From the NCBI RefSeq assembly GCF_008274625.1, contig NZ_VTRU01000001.1:248001-312000 (forward strand): a DNA stretch of 64,000 bases, given 5' to 3'. Below the pieces are notes generated by a model that was given only the letters and a program-made list of their open reading frames with translations, searched no databases and was not told where the DNA came from. The translations under genes were made by a program, and so were the position numbers. This DNA is from Chryseobacterium panacisoli (GTDB lineage: Bacteria; Bacteroidota; Bacteroidia; Flavobacteriales; Weeksellaceae). Below, piece by piece: positions 18,453-27,488 of this stretch. Every line of letters starts with the position of its first letter. Position 1 is the stretch's first letter.

Positions 18453-19852
18453 GGAAATTCCTGCATATACTAAAAGAAGGAGCGGTTTTTGCCTATGGAG
18501 CTGTAGCCGGGAAAAAGGTCGAGTTGACTTCCGGAAGCATCAACCGCTCTATCTTTAGCCTTGCCATTCCTATGGTGATGGAGCTTGTAATGGAGTCTGT
18601 CTTTGTAAGCGTCAACCTTTTGATTATTGCAAAATTAGGAGACAAAGTTCTAGGTCTTGTAGGGATTACAGACAATTACATCAACTTTGCTTATGCCATC
18701 GCAGTAGGACTTGGTATTGCAGCAGCAACACTTATTGCAAGAAGAGCCGGTGAAAAGGATAAAGAAGGAATGGGCAGAACCGCTCAGTATATTATACTGC
18801 TGTCCTTATTTTTTGCCGTACTTATTGGTGGTATCTCCTGTTATTTCTCTGCTGAAATTGTCGATTTCCTGGGCGTCAATGCCAATGCCGTAGCTGATGG
18901 AATATCTTTTTCAAGACTGGTCTTTCTGAGTATCGGACTTGTGATTCTCCGTCTGTCGGTGAACGGACTTTTCAGAGGTGCCGGTGATGCAGATATTGCT
19001 ATGAAGTCGCTTTGGATCTGTCATATTTCCAATATCATCTTTGCAGTAATCCTTGTTTTCGGATTAGGATTTATCCCTGCTTTCGGGTTGATGGGATTGG
19101 CTTATGCTACCGTTTTATCAAGATTGCTAGGAGTCTTATACCAGGCCTTTATATTTCTGTCCGGAAAAACCAGCATCAGCATCAGAGTACCTTTTCAGCT
19201 TGATGTACCCTTACTACAGAAGATTCTGAAAATAGCCTTTGGTGGATTGGTGCAGTATATCATCCCGACATCCAGCTGGCTGATTATGGTGAAGATCATA
19301 TCTACTTTCGGAACTACTGCTCTTGCAGGATATATTATCGCTCAGCGTATTGCTTCAGTAGCAACGATGCCTGCATGGGGAATAGGGAATGCGGCGGGAG
19401 TTCTTACAGGACAGAATCTGGGTGCAGGAGAGCCTGAACGTGCTGAAAAAACAGTATGGAGAGCCGGAACAATCAACATGACTTATCTGGTAATTGTAGC
19501 CTTATTCTGGCAGATTGCAGCGGAATATGTGGTGAAATTTTTCACTACAGAACCGGACGTCGCAAGATATGCAGTTCAATATATCCATGTGGTTTCTATG
19601 GCTTATTTGCTATTAGGATTTACAATGGTGATCAGCCGTGCTCTGAATGCGGCAGGAAACATTCTGCAGGTTACTCTGCTGTACCTTGTGATGTTTTATG
19701 TGATCCAGCTTCCTCTGGCTTATCTCTTAGGAGTAAGATTTCAGTGGGAACTGAGAGGGATATTTACGGCTATCGTTTCTTCGGAAATTGTTTTGGCCGT
19801 GCTATTCCTAATGATTTTTAGAAATGGAAAATGGAAAACTATAAAAATTTAA
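18449..19852 (+). CDS. MATE-family efflux transporter
   Basis: Inner-membrane multidrug and toxic compound extrusion protein, 467 residues, about 12 membrane segments in two homologous halves. It opens with SINRSIFSLAIPMVMELVME, typical of MATE TM1. It starts within the stop of the NIS synthetase gene (ATGA overlap), so it belongs to the siderophore operon and is the best candidate for siderophore export across the inner membrane, driven by Na+ or H+. Confidence 0.9.
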   Translation: MRKFLHILKEGAVFAYGAVAGKKVELTSGSINRSIFSLAIPMVMELVMESVFVSVNLLIIAKLGDKVLGLVGITDNYINFAYAIAVGLGIAAATLIARRAGEKDKEGMGRTAQYIILLSLFFAVLIGGISCYFSAEIVDFLGVNANAVADGISFSRLVFLSIGLVILRLSVNGLFRGAGDADIAMKSLWICHISNIIFAVILVFGLGFIPAFGLMGLAYATVLSRLLGVLYQAFIFLSGKTSISIRVPFQLDVPLLQKILKIAFGGLVQYIIPTSSWLIMVKIISTFGTTALAGYIIAQRIASVATMPAWGIGNAAGVLTGQNLGAGEPERAEKTVWRAGTINMTYLVIVALFWQIAAEYVVKFFTTEPDVARYAVQYIHVVSMAYLLLGFTMVISRALNAAGNILQVTLLYLVMFYVIQLPLAYLLGVRFQWELRGIFTAIVSSEIVLAVLFLMIFRNGKWKTIKI

Positions 19853-19853
19853 A

Positions 19854-20099
19854 ATGAACACTACAGAAGAATTTTATGAAATTATCGCCTCTGCCATCGC
19901 CATAAAAAAAGAATTGGTAGATGAAAAACTAACGTATCAGGAAATCCCGGAATGGGATTCCATGTCTCATCTTCTTATCGTAGAAGCGCTTGAGCAGTTT
20001 TATCAGATCAAGTTTGACTTTAATGATATTCTGGAGATGGGAACCGTCGGAAAGATTCGCGAAAAAATGAAAAAATACGAAGTATTCGTAGAAAACTAA
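19854..20099 (+). CDS. acyl carrier protein
   Basis: Small acidic carrier protein, 81 residues. The phosphopantetheine site is EWDSMSHL with Ser36, in place of the usual DSL. It begins one base after the MATE stop and is followed 4 bases later by an AMP-ligase. The pair would load and present a carboxylic acid, presumably for the acyltransferase domain encoded upstream. Free-standing carrier proteins are not part of classical aerobactin or desferrioxamine pathways, so the acyl group is probably not plain acetyl- or succinyl-CoA. Confidence 0.88.
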   Translation: MNTTEEFYEIIASAIAIKKELVDEKLTYQEIPEWDSMSHLLIVEALEQFYQIKFDFNDILEMGTVGKIREKMKKYEVFVEN

Positions 20100-20103
20100 G
20101 CAT

Positions 20104-21492
20104 ATGAAAATTTTAGAAAATGTAATTGCCAATAAGGACTTGGGGTTTACAGATGCTTCCACCGGTACAACAATACCGGTGGGAACGCTGTACCGGTCTT
20201 TAGGCTTAAACCCCGTAGAAAAAGGGCTTCTCTTTTTGTACAATGACAATCAGCTGCCCGGTATTGAGGTTCTCCTCAATTTTTATGGTACAGCGCACAC
20301 GATTGCCTTACTGGGACAGAAACTGCATGAGGAATTCAAAGCACGTATCGAGGCGGAGTACCGTCCCAAATACATCTTTGACCCCCAAAGAGAAACCATT
20401 GAAGGATACACTCTGAAAGCATTCTCAGACCATATAAAGATCTTTGCAAAGGATGATTATAAGAGTGAAGTTACCATTCATCCTGATATCAAAATCCTAT
20501 TGAGCACTTCAGGAACAACAGGTGTACCGAAACTGGTTAAATTATCAGATGAAAGCCTTTATCAGAATGCTTTGAGCATTCTTCAGTACATGCCGATTCA
20601 GGGAACGGATGTAGTTCCTTTAAACGTTCCGATCAACTTTGTGTACGGGTTCTCTATTTTCACCACCAACTGTATGCGCGCCGGAAGAATCGTGTGTACA
20701 GATAAAGATATTATGCAAAAAGCATTCTGGGACGAAATGGAGGAGTACGGCTACAGTACTTTGGGCGGAGTTCCTTTCCTTTATGAAAACCTGAACAGAA
20801 TAGGGTTTTTCAGAAAAGATTCTCCAAGTCTTAGATATTTTACCCATACCGGAGGCGTGATCAACGCTGAATTGAGAAAAACTATTTTCTCTTATTGTCA
20901 CGAATTTAAAAAAGATTTCTTTGCACAATACGGACAGACGGAAGCAGGAGGAAGAATGGCTTATCTTACTACAGACGGATTGCTGGAAGAAGAAACATCA
21001 ATCGGAAATGTGGTAGAAAGAGGAAGCTTCAAAATTGATCCTGAAACGGATGAATTGCTCTTTTCTCATGTCAGTATTTTCGGAGGATATGCCAATAAAC
21101 TGGAAGATCTTACAACGTATGACCAGCCTTCTGTACTTCATACCGGAGATACAGCCAGAAAAGGTGACAACGGAATTTACTATATCACAGGAAGGATAAA
21201 GCGAATCATGAAGCTTTTCGGCATACGCCTGAATCTGGATGAGGTAGAATTTATTCTTAAAAATGAAATGCAGGGCAATACCTTCGTATGTCTGAATGCT
21301 AATGATAAAAAAATCGTTGTGCTGTATGACAATCCGGACATTGATCCTCAGATCATCACCGAAACCATTAAAAATAAACTGCGTATCAACCCGCAATATG
21401 TACGCGTCGAACTTATAGAATCATTCCCATTATCACAAAACGGTAAAATAAACTATCCCCTGCTACAAAACTTACAGCATGAAAACATCTAA
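20104..21492 (+). CDS. AMP-dependent acyl ligase (ANL superfamily)
   Basis: Adenylate-forming ligase, 462 residues, shorter than NRPS A-domain proteins. It has the P-loop LLSTSGTTGVPKLVK (near 137-150), AQYGQTEAGGRM (A5), TGDTARKGDNG (A7) and GRIKRIMKLFGIRLNLDEVE (A8 hinge), and a C-terminal catalytic Lys in SQNGKINY. Next to a carrier protein it would adenylate a small acid and transfer it to the phosphopantetheine thiol. By analogy with what is reported for Chryseobacterium siderophores, fumarate is a plausible substrate; this is inference. Overlaps the receptor gene by 14 bases. Confidence 0.88.
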   Translation: MKILENVIANKDLGFTDASTGTTIPVGTLYRSLGLNPVEKGLLFLYNDNQLPGIEVLLNFYGTAHTIALLGQKLHEEFKARIEAEYRPKYIFDPQRETIEGYTLKAFSDHIKIFAKDDYKSEVTIHPDIKILLSTSGTTGVPKLVKLSDESLYQNALSILQYMPIQGTDVVPLNVPINFVYGFSIFTTNCMRAGRIVCTDKDIMQKAFWDEMEEYGYSTLGGVPFLYENLNRIGFFRKDSPSLRYFTHTGGVINAELRKTIFSYCHEFKKDFFAQYGQTEAGGRMAYLTTDGLLEEETSIGNVVERGSFKIDPETDELLFSHVSIFGGYANKLEDLTTYDQPSVLHTGDTARKGDNGIYYITGRIKRIMKLFGIRLNLDEVEFILKNEMQGNTFVCLNANDKKIVVLYDNPDIDPQIITETIKNKLRINPQYVRVELIESFPLSQNGKINYPLLQNLQHENI

Positions 21493-23947
21493 AACCCTTA
21501 TATTACTTCTTGGTCTTGCTTTATCTTCAAATTCGCTTTCTGCTCAGCAGGGCGACAGAGTTCATGGCAAGATCATGCTGTCTGAAAAGTCACCGGTAAA
21601 AAATGCAATTTTAAGGCTTGTCAACACGTCTTATCAGGCAAAAACAAATAATTTAGGAGAATATTACTTTGAAAATGTACCACCTGGAGAATATACGCTT
21701 CAGGTGGTTTTAAATGACATCGAGCTGATGAGGGAGCAAATCCACATTCAGAAAGATGTTAACGAAATCCCTGCTATCTACGCCCCATTACACAATAATG
21801 TGATTGAGGGAATTACTGTATATGCAGTGAGCAGAAATAAATTTTTGGATAAAGACAGTACTTCAGTGGCTAAGATGCCTTTGAAAGTTCTTGAAAATCC
21901 ACAGGCTTATACAAGTATCAACCAGCAGATCATGAAAGAACAGCTTACTTACGATATTTCGGAAGTACTGAAAAATGTTCCGGGTATGGTAAAAATGCAG
22001 GGAAGCCCGGGAAGAGGTTCAGGAGACGGAAGTTTCTACTACAGCCTTAGGGGTTTCCCCACCAAAGTATCTATGGTGGATGGTGTTCCGGCAAATACCA
22101 ATGGTGAGATAGATCCTGCTGACATCGAACGTCTGGAAGTGATCAAAGGCCCTTCAGGAACTTTATATGGAGGTGCGGTAACTTCTTTTGGAGGCCTTAT
22201 CAATGCTGTAACCAAAAAACCAAAAGATTATTTCGGTGGCGAGGCTTCTTATCTTATGGGAAGTTACAATCTGAATCGTGTAACCGCTGATGTTTACGGC
22301 CCTATTACAGAATCACGAAATATGCTGTTCCGTTTAAATGCTGCTTATCAGTACCAAAATGGTTTCAGAGATTCTGAATTCAGAAAATCATTCTTTGTGG
22401 CACCTACGATAAGTTATCAGGTGAATGACAGACTTAAGTTCAACCTTGGAGCTCAGATCTACAATTATGAAGGAACCAATACACCGATTATTTTCCTGGC
22501 GAGAACAAGACCTTATTTCGCTCATAACCCGGATGAACTTGGCTTTGACTGGAAAAGATCTTACTCCAATAATGATATGACCTTAAAAGCTCCGTCTATC
22601 AATGTAAAAGCTGAGGCTGTCTACAAAATTGCGGATAAATGGACTTCACAAACCTTGCTTTCAAGAAACTTCAGAAAAACAGAAGGTTTGTACCAATATC
22701 AGTTCATCAGAGGAAATACAAGTGATGCGATACTGGAACGTAATGTACAGTGGCAGAATTCAGAAGCCTCTTCTACAAGTGTTCAACAGAACTTTAATGG
22801 AGAATTTAACATCGGTAAAATTAAAAATAAAGTGCTGATTGGGTTAGATTATCTCAATCAGACCATCAACAATAACCATTCCCCGATTGTGGTATATGAT
22901 TATATTGATGGGACAAATCTTTCAGGACCAGTGGTTGCACCAGTGACAGGAATATATGGTAACATATCCAAAGATCTGGCGCTGCAAAAAATTCAGGCTT
23001 TTACCCAAACTGCAATCCAGGCGGGTAAATCTCCATTGGTACGAAATACCACCGCATCCAATCTTTATGGAGCTTATATCTCAAATGTAACCCATATTAC
23101 TGACCGTTTGATTACCTTGATCAGTTTGCGTATGGACCACTATGAAAGTAAAGGACAACTTAATTTGAATGACAACAAACGAGCAGGAGAATTCAAACAA
23201 ACAGCATGGTCCCCAAAAGTAGGTGTTGTCTATCAAATCCTTAAAGATCAACTATCTGCTTATGGTAACTATATGAATGGTTTCAGCTATACAGCACCTG
23301 TTACACAACAATTGGCTGATTACAGCGGAGATATGAAACCACAGATGGCCAACCAGTGGGAAGTAGGAGTCAAAGGAAACCTTTGGAGAAACAAAGTTAA
23401 CTTTACCGTTTCATATTATGACATTCTTGTAGACAATATCCAGAGAGGAACCGGAGTGATCCGCGACGGAAAAGAATACAATATTGTAGTTCAGGATGGG
23501 ACACAGAGAAGTAAAGGAATTGAAATTGAAACGATCATGAATCCTGTTCAGGGATTGAATATTATGGCTGGATACGCCTACAACCACAGTAGATATGAAA
23601 AAGCAGATCCCGCTGTAGATGGCCGTCGTCCAGAATCTGCAGGGCCGGCGAATGTATTCAATTCATGGATAAGTTATATTCTTCCTATCAGAGGACTTCA
23701 GGGACTTGGAGTCGGCTTTGGGGTAAACCGTGTAGGAAAACAGATTACCGGAAACAAGGTCGTTACCGGACAGTTTGCATTTCCTGCCTATACTTTAGTC
23801 AATGCTTCCATTTCCCTTGAAAAAGAAAGATACAGATTAGGATTTAAAATGAATAATCTGGGTAATGTACAATATTTTGCAGGGCAGGGAGTTGTAGTAG
23901 CTCAGATGCCTCGTAATTTTGTTGCTGAGGTTAGCTTTAAATTTTAA
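21479..23947 (+). CDS. TonB-dependent siderophore receptor
   Basis: Outer-membrane ferric-siderophore importer, 822 residues. Signal peptide (residues 1-22, ending LSAQ), a carboxypeptidase-regulatory-like domain at about 26-100, plug domain (EVLKNVPGMVKMQG ... LRGFPTKVSMVDGVPAN ... IERLEVIKGPSGTLYG), and a 22-strand barrel ending in the typical terminal Phe (VSFKF). The plug wording is that of the FhuA/FecA-type siderophore receptors. It overlaps the ligase gene and is followed 2 bases later by a PepSY membrane protein, so it should take back the siderophore made by this operon. Confidence 0.92.
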   Translation: MKTSKTLILLLGLALSSNSLSAQQGDRVHGKIMLSEKSPVKNAILRLVNTSYQAKTNNLGEYYFENVPPGEYTLQVVLNDIELMREQIHIQKDVNEIPAIYAPLHNNVIEGITVYAVSRNKFLDKDSTSVAKMPLKVLENPQAYTSINQQIMKEQLTYDISEVLKNVPGMVKMQGSPGRGSGDGSFYYSLRGFPTKVSMVDGVPANTNGEIDPADIERLEVIKGPSGTLYGGAVTSFGGLINAVTKKPKDYFGGEASYLMGSYNLNRVTADVYGPITESRNMLFRLNAAYQYQNGFRDSEFRKSFFVAPTISYQVNDRLKFNLGAQIYNYEGTNTPIIFLARTRPYFAHNPDELGFDWKRSYSNNDMTLKAPSINVKAEAVYKIADKWTSQTLLSRNFRKTEGLYQYQFIRGNTSDAILERNVQWQNSEASSTSVQQNFNGEFNIGKIKNKVLIGLDYLNQTINNNHSPIVVYDYIDGTNLSGPVVAPVTGIYGNISKDLALQKIQAFTQTAIQAGKSPLVRNTTASNLYGAYISNVTHITDRLITLISLRMDHYESKGQLNLNDNKRAGEFKQTAWSPKVGVVYQILKDQLSAYGNYMNGFSYTAPVTQQLADYSGDMKPQMANQWEVGVKGNLWRNKVNFTVSYYDILVDNIQRGTGVIRDGKEYNIVVQDGTQRSKGIEIETIMNPVQGLNIMAGYAYNHSRYEKADPAVDGRRPESAGPANVFNSWISYILPIRGLQGLGVGFGVNRVGKQITGNKVVTGQFAFPAYTLVNASISLEKERYRLGFKMNNLGNVQYFAGQGVVVAQMPRNFVAEVSFKF

Positions 23948-23949
23948 GA

Positions 23950-25137
23950 ATGAAGTTAAAGTTTAGAAAAATTGCATATCAGTTACATCTATGGCTCGGA
24001 CTAACGTCCGGGCTTATAGTTGTTATTATGGCTGCTACCGGATGTATTCTGGCTTTTGAAGAAGAATTAAAACATATTGTTCACCCTAACAGATATTTCG
24101 TTGAAAACATCGGTAGAAAAAGGCTTGAATTATCTCAACTTACGGAAAAAGCAGAAAAAGCACTTCCTGATGGCTTGAAAGTCAAAAGAGTGGTAATACC
24201 TTCCGATCCCTCACGAACCTATATCTTCCGCACACTGAAAATGGACGACAAAGCATGGACGTATTGGGGAACTTATCTTTATTATTACCGGATTTATGTA
24301 GATCCTTACACTGGAAAAGTACAGGAAGTAGAAGATGCCAAAAAAGATTTCTTTGAAATTGTACTGGATCTTCACAGAAGACTTCTGCTGGGAGAGAAAG
24401 TTGGAAAAACAATTACCGGTTACTCCACATTGATTTTTGCAATTATCCTTTTATCGGGGCTCGTGATATGGTATCCCCGTAAAATGAGCAAAAGCATGCT
24501 GAAAGGAATGTTCTTCATTAAAACATCCGCCAATTGGAAGAGAATTAACTACGATGTTCATAATGTACTGGGGTTCTACGCTGTAATTCCTTTGCTTCTG
24601 ATCTCTTATTCAGCATTGATATGGAGCTTTGAAGATGCAGACCAATGGGTAAAGAACACATTGAACGGAAATACTCTCACAGAAAAGAAAGCCAAAAGTA
24701 CAATCCCTTCTGAAGAATTTTCAAACCGGAATAATATTCTCAATCTGATTGGAAATACTATGGAAAAGGGACTTAAAGATAAGAAATCAGCGCTTATCAA
24801 TTTTCCAAGATCTGAAGAGGGAACCTATTATGCCGAGCTTACTTATGATGGAAGGCAATACAGAAATGAACATTTTAATTTTGATCAGTATTCGGGAGAT
24901 ATTTTAAAATCTCAATCTTATAAAAACAAAAATATCGGATATGGAACCGCATTAAGAGAAAGAAATTATGATCTTCACACCGGAAATATTCTGGGACTGA
25001 CTACGAGAATTATCTATTTTCTGGCAGCTATCATTGCTTTGTCACTTCCCATTACCGGTTTTATCATCTATTTGAATAAGAAAAAGAAGAAACCAAAACA
25101 TAAGAAAAACAAAGTGATTTTTCCTTCTCAATACTAA
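23950..25137 (+). CDS. PepSY-TM membrane protein, putative ferric-siderophore reductase
   Basis: Inner-membrane PepSY-associated protein of 395 residues with four membrane segments: TM1 after RKIAYQLHLWLG, TM2 after LGEKVGKTITGYSTL, TM3 around NVLGFYAVIPLLLISYSALIW and TM4 before the Lys-rich tail KKKKKPKHKKNK. Conserved His residues in the membrane segments (HLWLG, HRRLL, HNVLG, HTGN) could bind heme. Relatives such as FpvG and FoxB-like proteins reduce ferric siderophores in the periplasm. Its place directly after the receptor supports iron release from the imported siderophore. Confidence 0.85.
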   Translation: MKLKFRKIAYQLHLWLGLTSGLIVVIMAATGCILAFEEELKHIVHPNRYFVENIGRKRLELSQLTEKAEKALPDGLKVKRVVIPSDPSRTYIFRTLKMDDKAWTYWGTYLYYYRIYVDPYTGKVQEVEDAKKDFFEIVLDLHRRLLLGEKVGKTITGYSTLIFAIILLSGLVIWYPRKMSKSMLKGMFFIKTSANWKRINYDVHNVLGFYAVIPLLLISYSALIWSFEDADQWVKNTLNGNTLTEKKAKSTIPSEEFSNRNNILNLIGNTMEKGLKDKKSALINFPRSEEGTYYAELTYDGRQYRNEHFNFDQYSGDILKSQSYKNKNIGYGTALRERNYDLHTGNILGLTTRIIYFLAAIIALSLPITGFIIYLNKKKKKPKHKKNKVIFPSQY

Positions 25138-25138
25138 T

Positions 25139-25170
25139 AAAAGCCTCTGTAAAGGGGCTTTTGCTTTTTT
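25139..25170 (+). terminator. terminator of the siderophore operon
   Basis: Hairpin with AAAAGCC / GGCTTTT arms (25139-25145, 25156-25162) and a partly paired centre, followed by a six-T run, 2 bases after the PepSY stop. Confidence 0.8.
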
Positions 25171-25220
25171 TAAACCACAAAATCAATTTAAAAGGTTAGA
25201 ACTTCATATTATCCAGTATC

Positions 25221-25305
25221 AATTTTATCGGAGATAAAATCCTTGCGCCTTAAAACACATTGTTTTGGCCCTTATTTGCGCCTTCGCGTTTCCAACTAAT
25301 AAAAC
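25221..25305. repeat. solo copy of the 44-kb repeat family
   Basis: The first 36 bases (25221-25256) are identical to 44447-44482 within the tandem array, including the palindrome TTTTATC-n3-GATAAAA and TTGCGCCTTAAAAC. A later TTGCGCCTT-CGCGTTTCC segment matches the end of the last array copy (about 44921-44942) loosely. Confidence 0.8.
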
Positions 25306-25307
25306 AA

Positions 25308-26798
25308 TCAGCTTATCAATCCCTTCACATTTTTTGAAAAAACTTCAATCCCTTTGTTCATTTCTTCAAAATTAAGATCGCCAAAACCCAGTCGCATTGC
25401 GGTAAGGCCTTTATTCTGATACAATAGTGTTTTGGGAATGAAAAGGTTGTCTTTTGCACAGTTTCGGCTCAGCTGCATCAGGTTTAAAGGAATATTCCAT
25501 TCCAGCCAAATGGCTAGACCTCCGGAAGGTTTTTGAAAAGAGATCAAATCACCCAGATTTTCTTCCAGCAACATTGCAAAATAATCACGCCTTTCCTGAT
25601 AGACTTTTAAAGATTTTTTTAGATAACGGTTGATTTCACCTTCTGCAATCATTTCTCCAAGTGCTCTTTCCATCAGAATATCACCCTGGCGGTCAATAAT
25701 TCCCAGATATTTACGCATTTCTGTCATCAGATTTTCCGGAGCAACAATAAATCCTGTCCTGAATCCAGGAGCCAGTGATTTTCCGAAAGAACCGATATAG
25801 ATTACCATTCCGTTTGTATCAGCACTGGCTAAAGGAAGAATAGGACTCTTGTCATAATGAAACTCATAATCATAATCGTCTTCCAGAATAATAAATCCGT
25901 ATTCATTCGCTAGTTCCAATAGCTCAAATCTTCTCTGGGCGCTCAAAGCAACCGTAGTAGGATAGTGGTGATGAGGTGTCAGGTAAAGCATCCGTATTTT
26001 TTGCTTTTTGCAGGCTTCGCGCACGCTTTCCACCATAATTCCTTCCTCATCAATAGGAATGGAAACAATGTTAACGCCAGCCTTCATAAAGATCATATTA
26101 ACGGAGAAATAACTCAAAGCTCCTACCAATACGGTATCACCAGCGGAAAGAAGAATTTCGGAAACAATATAAATGCTCATTTCTGTACTTCGGGTGATAA
26201 GCAGATTGTTCTTGGAAATAGGAAGGCCACGGGAAAGATTCAGGTATTGTGATAAATGTTCTTTAAAAAACTCACTCCCGTCATGATTATAATGGCCAAG
26301 CGTTTTCTGATTAGATTTACGTTTCAGAATAGAACTGTAAAACCGCGAATGTTGTCCGATTTGTGTTAAACGGATATCCGGCACCCCATCATTGAAGATA
26401 TATTCACAGTCTGAATGTTCAAAGGGATTATCAAGAATATTGGATGTTTTAAATGAAAAACCGGTCGTTATCGGATAGTTTTGAAGATTATTGTGCTCAA
26501 AATTGTTCAATTTAACAGGTTTTTCCTGGTCTTTTCCGATCACAAATGTTCCTTTGTTCGGAAAACTCTCAGTCCAGCCCTGAGCTGACAATTCATCATA
26601 CACAGCAACAGCTGTATTTCTATGGATTTCCAGCATTTCACTGAACATTCTTGTACCGGGAAGCTTTGTTCCAAATGGCAAAAATCCTCTTTGGATCGAA
26701 TTGATCAGCTGATTAGCAATCTGCAAATAGATAGATGTCTCTGATTTTCTATCAATCTTAATGAAACTTTCATAGGGAATTTTAACCGGACTATCCAT
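25308..26798 (-). CDS. MocR-type regulator (GntR HTH plus aminotransferase domain)
   Basis: PLP-binding transcription factor of 496 residues. Residues 1-80 are a GntR winged helix (SIYLQIANQLINSIQRGFLPFGTKLPGTR, MLEIHRNTAVAVYDEL). The rest is an aminotransferase class I fold with the PLP lysine in GSFGKSLAPGFR and EDDYDYEFHY before it. MocR proteins (PdxR, GabR, TauR) usually control the divergent neighbour. Here that is the di-iron/bioF operon, whose products BioF and BioA are themselves PLP enzymes. Control of biotin synthesis is inference; pyridoxal control elsewhere is also possible. Confidence 0.88.
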   Translation of the reverse strand: MDSPVKIPYESFIKIDRKSETSIYLQIANQLINSIQRGFLPFGTKLPGTRMFSEMLEIHRNTAVAVYDELSAQGWTESFPNKGTFVIGKDQEKPVKLNNFEHNNLQNYPITTGFSFKTSNILDNPFEHSDCEYIFNDGVPDIRLTQIGQHSRFYSSILKRKSNQKTLGHYNHDGSEFFKEHLSQYLNLSRGLPISKNNLLITRSTEMSIYIVSEILLSAGDTVLVGALSYFSVNMIFMKAGVNIVSIPIDEEGIMVESVREACKKQKIRMLYLTPHHHYPTTVALSAQRRFELLELANEYGFIILEDDYDYEFHYDKSPILPLASADTNGMVIYIGSFGKSLAPGFRTGFIVAPENLMTEMRKYLGIIDRQGDILMERALGEMIAEGEINRYLKKSLKVYQERRDYFAMLLEENLGDLISFQKPSGGLAIWLEWNIPLNLMQLSRNCAKDNLFIPKTLLYQNKGLTAMRLGFGDLNFEEMNKGIEVFSKNVKGLIS

Positions 26799-26813
26799 AA
26801 TATCAAAACTGGC

Positions 26814-26826
26814 ACCATGTAACCAT
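26814..26826. promoter_or_regulatory. candidate MocR operator and promoter region
   Basis: Direct repeat ACCAT at 26814-26818 and 26822-26826 (8-base period) in the 66-base gap between divergent genes. TACTTTTG at 26839-26846 is a good plus-strand -7 element; no good -33 partner was seen, which would suit an activator. Confidence 0.35.
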
Positions 26827-26864
26827 CCGGCAATATACTACTTTTGACATCAAAATAAAAATCT

Positions 26865-27488
26865 ATGGAATTTCATCATCTGTTAAAAAAAATTGTACAG
26901 GAAGGAAGCACCCATGCCAAATGGCTGAATACCCTTTCTTTTATGGAAAACGCCGGTGCAAGAAAAATATCAAAATGTGAACATCCGACATTGGTTTCTC
27001 AGATCCAGCTGAAACATGCTGCTGAAGAACACCGCCATGCTTATTATCTAAAAAAACAGATTGGGAAAATAGATCCTGAATTATGCAAAACTTATGAAAG
27101 CACAGAGCTTCTGGCTCCCATAGCAACAAGCCAATATCTTCACTCATTAGATATAAAAGCCTGTCGTTATCTTCAGGAAGCTTTCAATCTTAATAAAACA
27201 GATATTAAATATGCCGCCTATCTTTTTGTAACCTATGCCATTGAAGTACGGGCTGATGAGCTTTATCCGGTTTATCAACAGGTTCTTACCGAAGCATCTT
27301 CCAGAATCATGGTAAAATCTATTATCCTTGAAGAAGAAGGACATCTGGAAGAAATGATTAACCAGCTCAACGAATTTTCGCCTGACTGGAAAGAACACGC
27401 AGAATGTATTCTTACTATAGAAAAAGAACTGCATGAAGAGTGGATTAATGCTATTACCCAAGAAGTCGCTCAGTTGAATTATGCTTAG
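26865..27488 (+). CDS. ferritin-like di-iron protein in biotin operon
   Basis: Unassigned 207-residue, mostly helical protein. It has the complete ligand spacing of a ferritin-like di-iron carboxylate site: Glu28 (helix 1), E55-x-x-H58 (helix 2, in AAEEHRHAY), Glu127 (helix 3, in YAIEVRADE) and E157-x-x-H160 (helix 4, in EEEGHLEE). No signal peptide. It is the first gene of the biotin operon and overlaps bioF by 8 bases, so it is translated with it. No bioC, bioH or bioI is present here. A role in making the pimeloyl precursor, or another oxidative step, is possible; this is inference. I do not recognise a named family. Confidence 0.75.
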   Translation: MEFHHLLKKIVQEGSTHAKWLNTLSFMENAGARKISKCEHPTLVSQIQLKHAAEEHRHAYYLKKQIGKIDPELCKTYESTELLAPIATSQYLHSLDIKACRYLQEAFNLNKTDIKYAAYLFVTYAIEVRADELYPVYQQVLTEASSRIMVKSIILEEEGHLEEMINQLNEFSPDWKEHAECILTIEKELHEEWINAITQEVAQLNYA

